A DNA stretch of 64,000 nt, from the NCBI RefSeq assembly GCF_002000485.1, contig NZ_MLAJ01000002.1, positions 124,001-188,000 of the forward strand, given 5' to 3'. A program made the position numbers and the translations under genes. The stretch comes from Rodentibacter ratti. Lineage in GTDB: Bacteria; Pseudomonadota; Gammaproteobacteria; Enterobacterales; Pasteurellaceae. Below the pieces are notes generated by a model, which saw only the letters and a program-made list of their open reading frames with translations, was not told the DNA's origin and made no database searches. How positions within the stretch are numbered: the stretch's first letter is position 1; the number at the start of each line of letters is the position of its first letter. Positions 57,717 to 64,000 of the stretch are shown in pieces.

Positions 57717-58937
57717 CTATTGATGATAGTTTTCTAAGAAACGCCCTAATTTGGTAATCGCCTCTTCCAACTGGTTAACATAAGGCAAGGTGACAATACG
57801 GAAGTGATCCGGTGAGTGCCAGTTAAAGCCTTTACCATGCACAAGCAACACTTTTTCTTGGCGGAGTAAATCCAACACCATTTTTTCATCACTGTGAATA
57901 TTAAATTTTTTCACATCAATTTTCGGGAACATATAAAGCGCCCCCATTGGTTTCACACAGCTAATGCCGGGAATTTGTGTAATCAATTCATAGGCTTTAT
58001 TGCGTTGTTCCAATAAACGTCCACCGGGTAAAATAAATTCATTAATACTTTGATAACCGCCTAAGGCTGTCTGAATGGCATGCTGCATTGGCACATTGGC
58101 ACACAAACGCATTGAAGCCAGCATATCCAAGCCTTCGATATAGCCTTTCGCATGATTTTTCGGACCATTTAGAATCATCCAGCCTTGACGGAAACCGGCG
58201 ACACGGTAAGCTTTCGACAAGCCATTAAAGGTCACCGTTAATAAATCAGGCGCTAATGCCGCAATATGATGATGAACCGCATCATCATATAAAATTTTGT
58301 CGTAAATTTCGTCCGCAAAAATAATTAAATTATGTTGGCGAGCCACTTCCACAATTTCTTCCAATAAGGCTTTGCTATATACCGCACCGGTTGGGTTGTT
58401 CGGATTGATGACTACAATGGCTTTGGTTTTGGTATTCACTTTCGCCTTAATATCAGCACTATCCGGGAACCAATTCGCTTCCTCATCACACAAATAATGC
58501 ACGGCTTTGCCACCTGAAAGGGTCACTGCCGCCGTCCATAACGGATAATCCGGCATTGGTACTAAGACTTCATCACCATCATTTAATAAGGCTTGCATTG
58601 CCATGGTAATCAACTCAGACACCCCGTTACCAATATATACGTCGTTGACCGTTGAGCCTTGGATACCCTTAGATTGATAATACTGCACAATGGCTTTACG
58701 AGCAGAATACAACCCCTTGGAATCACAATAACCTTGCGCCGAAGGCAAGTTACGCAATACATCCACCAAAATTTCATCCGGTGCCTCAAAACCAAACGGC
58801 GCAGGATTACCAATATTTAATTTTAAAATTTTATTGCCTTCTTCTTCCAAACGGAGCGCTTCTTTGTGTACAGGCCCACGAATGTCATAACAAACATGTT
58901 CCAATTTATCGGATTTTGGGAATAATCGCATAGCCAT
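57717..58937 (-). CDS. alaA: Alanine-synthesising aminotransferase AlaA
   Basis: Class I PLP aminotransferase transferring amino groups from glutamate to pyruvate to give alanine. 406 residues. The internal NINPNNPTGAVYSKALLEEI-like NPTGAVYS block, FADEIYDKILYDD and the PLP Lys in TFNGLSKAYRVAGFRQGW are present. N terminus RLFPKSDKLEHVCYDIRGPV matches E. coli AlaA (YfbQ). ATG 58931 is an equally possible start. Terminator function for it is provided by the 106-bp element. Confidence 0.94.
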   Translation of the reverse strand: MAMRLFPKSDKLEHVCYDIRGPVHKEALRLEEEGNKILKLNIGNPAPFGFEAPDEILVDVLRNLPSAQGYCDSKGLYSARKAIVQYYQSKGIQGSTVNDVYIGNGVSELITMAMQALLNDGDEVLVPMPDYPLWTAAVTLSGGKAVHYLCDEEANWFPDSADIKAKVNTKTKAIVVINPNNPTGAVYSKALLEEIVEVARQHNLIIFADEIYDKILYDDAVHHHIAALAPDLLTVTFNGLSKAYRVAGFRQGWMILNGPKNHAKGYIEGLDMLASMRLCANVPMQHAIQTALGGYQSINEFILPGGRLLEQRNKAYELITQIPGISCVKPMGALYMFPKIDVKKFNIHSDEKMVLDLLRQEKVLLVHGKGFNWHSPDHFRIVTLPYVNQLEEAITKLGRFLENYHQ

Positions 58938-59077
58938 TCCTTTTATTTTTTGTGAAAAGTGCAGTTAATTTACGCTGAATTTTCAATCTTGAAAAGATTT
59001 TGTAAAAAAATTTTTTGTAACAAGCAAACTGCGGTAGAATACCCAACAATTTTTACGATAAATTTAAACGATTTCTA

Positions 59078-60370
59078 ATGGGTAGTTTAGAGCAAGCGAC
59101 AAGCCGATTAAGTCAGCAAATTGAGGATTATTTGCGACAGGAAAAAAATGATATTGCGTGTTTCCGAATGGAAATCAGCAATATCAATTTATTGGCATGG
59201 CTAAAGGCTCAGCGCACTTACCCGCAATTTTATTTACACTTTCGTGATGAAAACAAAAGCCTTGCAACTGTCGGTCAAGTGCGTTCATTTTCCCAACTTC
59301 ATTCAGCTCAAACTTTTATTGAAGAGCATCATTTTCCCCTTGTAGGCGGTTTACAATTTCAGGGAAACGGGCAATTTATTTTGCCTCTGCTATTGCTAGA
59401 AGAGAATGAAAACATGACGACTATCAGTTGTTTTGTAGAGGGAAAAACCGCTGCACAAGCCGCATTAGAACAATTAAAAACTTTGCCAAAAACAACCGCA
59501 CTTTGCCCACTGCCGAAGCAAATTCCCTTATATACCGAGCAACAGGCAAATAAACAAATGTGGTGCAATTGGGTCAATCAGGCATTGTATGAAATTAAGC
59601 AAGGCGAACTCACAAAACTGGTTTTAGCCAATGAAACGGTTTTTCATTTAAAACAAGCCGTCAATCCCTATGATTTTCTCGCTGAAAGTGAACGTCAAAA
59701 TCAGGGATGCTATCATTTTTTATGGGCGGAAAATCCTCATTCAACCTTTGTGGGTTCAACACCGGAGCGCCTATTTGCCCGTGAATACAATCTGTTTTTA
59801 ACAGAAGCCCTTGCAGGCACAGCACCGATTACGGCTGACCCAAAAGAAAATCAGCAACAAGCAGAATGGTTATTAAATGATGAAAAAAATTTGAACGAAA
59901 ACTGGCTCGTGGTACAGGATATTTCACAAAATATTCACCCAATGGTGGAATCTTTTGATGTCAGCGAAGTGGAGCTCAAACCGTTACGCAAAGTCCAGCA
60001 TTTGCTGCGAAAAATTCGGGCAAATCTGACCGCTCATTATCGGGATTCAGCACTACTTCAATCCATTCATCCTACGGCAGCAGTTTCCGGTTTACCCCAA
60101 CAACAAGCGAGAATGATTTTATCGGAAATTGAAACCTTTGATCGTGGTTGGTATGCAGGTACATTGGGATTGATGAGTGAGGCTTATACAGAATTTTGCG
60201 TGGCTATCCGCTCGGCATTTATTGAGGGAAATCGCATTCGTGTCTTTGCCGGGGCGGGGATTGTAGAAGGCTCCGAACCTTTAGCGGAATGGAAAGAAAT
60301 TGAACGTAAGGCATCGGGATTAATTTCCCTTTTTGCAGAAAATAATAATGGAGAAAAAGAATGTCTGTAA
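59078..60370 (+). CDS. menF: Isochorismate synthase MenF
   Basis: First committed step of menaquinone synthesis, chorismate to isochorismate. 430 residues of the chorismate-utilising family; the C-terminal half has FVGSTPERLFAREYNLFLTE, EALAGTAP, HPTAAVSGLPQQQA, DRGWYAGTLGLMS and FAGAGIVEGSEPLAEWKEIE. No pabB-type glutamine interaction features were apparent. The ribosome binding site is not clear. The 3' end overlaps menD by 10 bases. It supplies menaquinone, electron donor for frdABCD. Confidence 0.95.
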   Translation: MGSLEQATSRLSQQIEDYLRQEKNDIACFRMEISNINLLAWLKAQRTYPQFYLHFRDENKSLATVGQVRSFSQLHSAQTFIEEHHFPLVGGLQFQGNGQFILPLLLLEENENMTTISCFVEGKTAAQAALEQLKTLPKTTALCPLPKQIPLYTEQQANKQMWCNWVNQALYEIKQGELTKLVLANETVFHLKQAVNPYDFLAESERQNQGCYHFLWAENPHSTFVGSTPERLFAREYNLFLTEALAGTAPITADPKENQQQAEWLLNDEKNLNENWLVVQDISQNIHPMVESFDVSEVELKPLRKVQHLLRKIRANLTAHYRDSALLQSIHPTAAVSGLPQQQARMILSEIETFDRGWYAGTLGLMSEAYTEFCVAIRSAFIEGNRIRVFAGAGIVEGSEPLAEWKEIERKASGLISLFAENNNGEKECL

Positions 60371-62067
60371 GCGTGTTTAATCGTTGTTGGTCAAAAGTGA
60401 TTTTAGAAACTTTGGTACGCCAAGGGGTTTCCCATTTTTGTATTGCACCCGGTTCACGTTCAACCCCTTTAACCCTAGAAGCTGTGCGTTTACAAAATGC
60501 AGGTCGCACCATATGTCATAGTCACTTTGATGAACGTGGTCTAGGCTTTTTTGCTCTTGGCATTGCCAAATCAACCCAATCCCCTGTGGCAATTATCGTT
60601 ACATCCGGTACAGCCACAGCAAATCTTTATCCGGCGATTATTGAAGCACGCCAAAGCGGTGTCGATCTCATTGTTTTAACGGCTGATCGCCCACCTGAAT
60701 TATGGGAATGTGGTGCTAATCAGGCCATCTTGCAACAAAATATGTTTGCTGACTATCCTGTTGCCAATGTCAATCTGCCTAAACCCAATTCGGACTATTC
60801 TGCACAATGGTTAGTTTCTCTGATTGAACAAGCAATATTTCAACAAACCCAACAAAGTGGCGTAGTTCATATTAATGTGCCTTTTGCCGAACCACTTTAT
60901 GAGGCGCAGGAAGACGCCATCGACACTCATCCTTGGTTACAGCCCCTACAACGTTGGCTTTCACACAATAAACCTTGGATAGCCCATGAATCTCAGCAAC
61001 AAGAAGTGCTGATGCACGAAAATTGGGATCACTGGCGTACCAAACGTGGGGTGATTGTTGTCGGGCAACTCCCAATGGAACAAGCCATGGGCATTAATGC
61101 TTGGGCAACCACCATGGGCTGGGTGTTATTAACTGATATTCAATCCGGTGTAGAACCTATGACGCCTTATGCCGATATTTGGCTTGCCAACCAAACGGTG
61201 CGTGAAAAGTTATTACAAGCGGATATTGTGATTCAATTCGGATCACGTTTTATCAGCAAACGCATTAATCAATTTTTACAAACCTTTAAAGGTGAATTTT
61301 GGATTGTGGAACAAACGCAAAAAGCGGTGGATCCTTATCATCATACTCATACTCGCTTTAATGCAAAAGTCCACCACTGGCTACGGGCACATCCTCCTCT
61401 TCGTCAAAAATCTTGGTTGCTGGAGCCCCTTGCGTTGTCCAAATTCTGTGCCGGTTTTATCGAACAGCAAGTAGGCGGTAACCTTAACGAAGCCTCCCTT
61501 GCCCATCATATTGAACGTGTATTGCCTTACAATGGGATCTTGTTCCTCGGCAATAGTTTATTTGTACGCCTGGTGGACGCTCTCACCAAGCTCCCTGAAG
61601 GCTACCCGATTTATACCAATCGTGGTGCAAGCGGGATTGATGGTTTATTGGCAACCGCTGCCGGTATCGGCTTGGGAACCAATCAACCTGTTGTGGCAAT
61701 GATTGGCGATACTTCGACCCTGTACGATCTCAATTCTCTCGCACTGTTCAAAAATGTCACACAACCGACCATTATTTTTGTTATCAACAATAATGGTGGG
61801 GCAATTTTTGATATGTTACCGGTGGATGAAGAAGTCAAAGACCGTTTTTATCGCTTACCGCACAACGGCGATTTCTCACAAATTGCCGCAATGTTCGATA
61901 TTAAATACGCTCACCCCTACACTTGGGCGGATTTAAGCAGCGTGCTAAAACAAGCCTATACCCGCCGTAAAACGACATTGATTGAAATCAAAACCAACCC
62001 GAATGACGGCAGCAATATCTACAAGCGTTTAATTGAACAAATCAGCCATGCTGTGATTGGCGCATAA
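60361..62067 (+). CDS. menD: SEPHCHC synthase MenD
   Basis: Thiamine-diphosphate enzyme joining 2-oxoglutarate and isochorismate. 568 residues (E. coli 556). N-terminal domain: VSHFCIAPGSRSTPLTLEAV and FDERGLGFFALGIAKSTQSP with the cofactor-activating Glu. C-terminal ThDP domain: NRGASGIDGLLATAAGIGLG, IGDTSTLYDLNSLALFKNV and FVINNNGGAIFDMLP. Overlap with menF implies coupled translation; a ribosome binding site (GGAGAAAAAG) is in menF. Confidence 0.97.
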   Translation: MSVSVFNRCWSKVILETLVRQGVSHFCIAPGSRSTPLTLEAVRLQNAGRTICHSHFDERGLGFFALGIAKSTQSPVAIIVTSGTATANLYPAIIEARQSGVDLIVLTADRPPELWECGANQAILQQNMFADYPVANVNLPKPNSDYSAQWLVSLIEQAIFQQTQQSGVVHINVPFAEPLYEAQEDAIDTHPWLQPLQRWLSHNKPWIAHESQQQEVLMHENWDHWRTKRGVIVVGQLPMEQAMGINAWATTMGWVLLTDIQSGVEPMTPYADIWLANQTVREKLLQADIVIQFGSRFISKRINQFLQTFKGEFWIVEQTQKAVDPYHHTHTRFNAKVHHWLRAHPPLRQKSWLLEPLALSKFCAGFIEQQVGGNLNEASLAHHIERVLPYNGILFLGNSLFVRLVDALTKLPEGYPIYTNRGASGIDGLLATAAGIGLGTNQPVVAMIGDTSTLYDLNSLALFKNVTQPTIIFVINNNGGAIFDMLPVDEEVKDRFYRLPHNGDFSQIAAMFDIKYAHPYTWADLSSVLKQAYTRRKTTLIEIKTNPNDGSNIYKRLIEQISHAVIGA

Positions 62068-62074
62068 GGAAAAT

Positions 62075-62093
62075 AAGGGCGAATTCCGCCCTT
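62075..62093 (+). terminator. Terminator-like hairpin between menD and menH
   Basis: AAGGGCG (62075-62081) and CGCCCTT (62087-62093) form a 7-bp stem with a 5-base loop, then TGTTTTT that runs up to the menH start codon. It may reduce menH expression. Confidence 0.6.
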
Positions 62094-62100
62094 TGTTTTT

Positions 62101-62844
62101 ATGATGAATATTATTTTTCTCCACGGTCTTCTCGGCACCGCTTCCGATTGGCAAAAAGTCATCGAAAATCTACCGCACTTTCGCTGTATTTCGATTGATT
62201 TACCTTTCCATGGCAAAGCAAAGGAAACCGCTGTTTGTCATTTCAACGACACCGCAGACTATCTTTCCAAGCAAATCCAAAGTGCGGTCAAAAATGAGCC
62301 CTATTTTTTGGTGGGCTATTCTCTTGGCGGACGCATTGCCATGTATTATGCCTTGCAAGCCAAGGTAGAAAAAGGGAACTTGCAAGCAGTGGTTTTGGAA
62401 GGGGCGAATTTGGGCTTAAAAACAGAAGAGGAAAAGCAAGCTCGCTGGCAAAATGATACTCAATGGGCAGTACGATTTACTGATGAAGCGCCTGAAAGTG
62501 TGTTAGAGGATTGGTATAAACAACCTGTCTTTTCCCATTTAACGGACGATCAACGGGCAACGCTCATTGAAAAAAGAAAGGCAAATTGTGGTGCGAATAT
62601 CGGCCAAATGTTACTTGCCACCAGCCTCGCCAAACAACCGGATTTCCGAGAAAAAGTGCGGTCAAGTTCTCTACCGTTTTTTTATTTTTGCGGTGAGCAG
62701 GATCTCAAATTCCAAGCGCTTGCACATTCTGAGCAACTCAATTTAACCACAATTCCCAACGCAGGTCATAATTCACATTTGGAAAATCCTCTTCTATTTG
62801 CGAAAAAACTTGAGAATCTGATTTTAAAAATTGCTCAATTTTAA
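62101..62844 (+). CDS. menH: SHCHC synthase MenH (alpha/beta hydrolase)
   Basis: Removes pyruvate from SEPHCHC in menaquinone synthesis. 247 residues, alpha/beta hydrolase: IIFLHGLLGTASDWQKVIEN, nucleophile Ser in VGYSLGGRIAMYYALQ, and NAGHNSHLENP with the catalytic His. The position after menD supports MenH over generic hydrolase. ATG 62101 or 62104 are both possible. There is no visible ribosome binding site because the preceding hairpin's T-run is directly upstream. menB, menC and menE are not next to it. Confidence 0.92.
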   Translation: MMNIIFLHGLLGTASDWQKVIENLPHFRCISIDLPFHGKAKETAVCHFNDTADYLSKQIQSAVKNEPYFLVGYSLGGRIAMYYALQAKVEKGNLQAVVLEGANLGLKTEEEKQARWQNDTQWAVRFTDEAPESVLEDWYKQPVFSHLTDDQRATLIEKRKANCGANIGQMLLATSLAKQPDFREKVRSSSLPFFYFCGEQDLKFQALAHSEQLNLTTIPNAGHNSHLENPLLFAKKLENLILKIAQF

Positions 62845-62913
62845 AGGAAATGCTAGGATTTAACCCCTTGTATTTATAACCTTTTTTATTTTATATTTTC
62901 TAAGGAAAGCAAT

Positions 62914-64000
62914 ATGACAGCACAACTTCGCAATAATCCGATGAAGGTGGCGCTTGCCTCAATGGTCGGTACAGCAATTGAATTTTTTGATTATTATATC
63001 TATGCGGCAGCTGCCGTGCTGGTGTTCAATACCCAGTTTTTCCATAGCGATGATCCCCTTTCAAATGATCTTCTTTCCCTTTCAACTCTCGCCTTAGCAT
63101 TTTTTGCCCGCCCTATCGGCTCGGCATTGTTTGGACACTTTGGAGATAAAATCGGGCGTAAAAAAACCCTTGTCGCGTCTCTCTTACTCATGGGTGGATC
63201 CACCGTAATTATCGGTTTATTACCCAACTATTCTCAAATCGGTATTTGGGCACCGATTTTGCTTTGTATTTGTCGCGTAGGACAAGGTATCGGTCTTGGC
63301 GGTGAATGGGGTGGTGCCGCTTTAGTGGCAACAGAAAATGCACCGGAAGGCAAACGCGCATGGTACGGTACGTTTCCACAACTAGGTGCACCTATCGGGC
63401 TATTTGTTGCCAATGGAACCTTCTTCTTAGTGAGCTATTTTTGGGGGCAAGAAGCACTTGTTCAATGGGCTTGGCGAATTCCCTTTGTCTCTTCCGTATT
63501 ATTGGTATTTGTCGGCTTATATGTCCGTTTAACTCTACACGAAAGCCATGTTTTCATTGAAGCGGAACAAAAAGGCAAAAAATTAAATGCGCCGGTGAGT
63601 GTCGTATTTACCAAACACTTAAAGCCTATGGTGATCGGGACATTCATTATGGTTGCCACCTACTCCCTTTTCTACATTATGACCGCCTTTGCACAAGCGT
63701 ATTCACGTACGGCACCGAATCTTTCCGAAGCCGGTCATCCTCTCGGATTAGGGATTCCGGCAAATACTTTTACAGGATTATTATTAATCAGCGCCATTGT
63801 TTTCGGTATTTTTATCAGCATTTCCGGTATTTATGCCGATAAAATCGGGCGCCGTAAATGGCTGATCTGGGTTACCGTTGCCATTGGTATATTAGGTTTA
63901 GCGATGCCAATGTTCTTACAAAACGGAACGCCAACCAGCGTATTTGCCTTCCTTGTCATCGGTATGGCAATCATGGGGATGACCTTTGGCCCAATGGCGG
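62914..64000 (+). CDS. MHS-family MFS transporter (3' end outside window)
   Basis: Metabolite:H+ symporter subfamily, inner membrane. The frame is open from ATG 62914 (TAAGGAAAG upstream) to the last base, giving 362 residues with the C terminus missing. First helix MVGTAIEFFDYYIYAAAAVL is typical of ShiA/ProP-type MHS proteins; the loop motifs GDKIGRKKTL after helix 2 and ADKIGRRKW after helix 8 are the MFS A-motifs, and CRVGQGIGLGGEWGGAALVA is conserved. The substrate (shikimate, proline/betaine, dicarboxylate or other) cannot be told from this. Confidence 0.88.
   Translation, partial: MTAQLRNNPMKVALASMVGTAIEFFDYYIYAAAAVLVFNTQFFHSDDPLSNDLLSLSTLALAFFARPIGSALFGHFGDKIGRKKTLVASLLLMGGSTVIIGLLPNYSQIGIWAPILLCICRVGQGIGLGGEWGGAALVATENAPEGKRAWYGTFPQLGAPIGLFVANGTFFLVSYFWGQEALVQWAWRIPFVSSVLLVFVGLYVRLTLHESHVFIEAEQKGKKLNAPVSVVFTKHLKPMVIGTFIMVATYSLFYIMTAFAQAYSRTAPNLSEAGHPLGLGIPANTFTGLLLISAIVFGIFISISGIYADKIGRRKWLIWVTVAIGILGLAMPMFLQNGTPTSVFAFLVIGMAIMGMTFGPMA

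Noticed and set aside
1-64000. CRISPR arrays, toxin-antitoxin or phage-defence genes, IS elements
   Set aside because: No direct-repeat arrays, transposases, integrases or recognised defence domains are present; every long ORF is explained by a known family.

Overview
The window is a stretch of chromosome from a member of the Pasteurellaceae, in the Haemophilus/Aggregatibacter group. The clearest sign is the 9-mer AAGTGCGGT (or its complement ACCGCACTT), the Haemophilus-type DNA uptake signal sequence (USS), which I found by eye more than twenty times, singly and as inverted pairs acting as terminators. The protein set and much of the gene order (rluC-hfq, znuCB-accA, mutH-ogt-fadL, slt-trpR-mtgA, secG-topB-recR-ybaB, epmA/frdABCD, ndk-pepB, glnA/typA) also match what I remember of H. 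influenzae. I cannot name the species. Coding density is high and no stretch without a gene exceeds 300 bases. I saw no insertion sequence, prophage, CRISPR array or rRNA.

Layout: 1-16 kb holds housekeeping genes: rluC (cut by the window edge), hfq, hflX, tyrR, mepM, znuCB, accA, pdxY-tilS, a MarC-family gene, mutH-ogt, fadL, a yfcZ-like gene, and purM and purN behind a PUR box. 16-29 kb holds ompW, yciC-yciB-yciA-yciI, slt-trpR-mtgA, a lone PTS sucrose-type IIBC, tRNA-Leu(GAG)-secG, topB-recR-ybaB and a membrane metallophosphoesterase. 29-39 kb is fermentative and amino-acid metabolism: arcC/arcB (carbamate kinase, ornithine carbamoyltransferase), sdaA/sdaC (serine deaminase and transporter), epmA and, divergently, frdABCD; then ndk and pepB.

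40.6-53.9 kb is one long minus-strand surface-polysaccharide operon between glnA and pepB, the position of the H. influenzae hmg locus. In transcription order it encodes Wzz, two GT4 glycosyltransferases (one WchF-like rhamnosyltransferase), WecB epimerase, a Stealth-family hexose-1-phosphate transferase, Wzy, Wzx, a WbaP-type initiating transferase and RfbBADC for dTDP-L-rhamnose. It predicts a Wzy-dependent, rhamnose-containing glycan with a probable phosphodiester link. The middle of the cassette is strikingly AT-rich and I found no exact USS in about 13.4 kb, as expected for imported DNA. 54-64 kb holds glnA, typA, alaA, menF-menD-menH and the start of an MHS-family transporter.

The less ordinary items are two 106-bp USS-bounded elements (22598-22703 and 57607-57712) with the same multi-hairpin architecture and compensatory substitutions, a strongly structured leader in front of typA with mutually exclusive pairings, and a full-consensus PUR-type operator in front of arcB.
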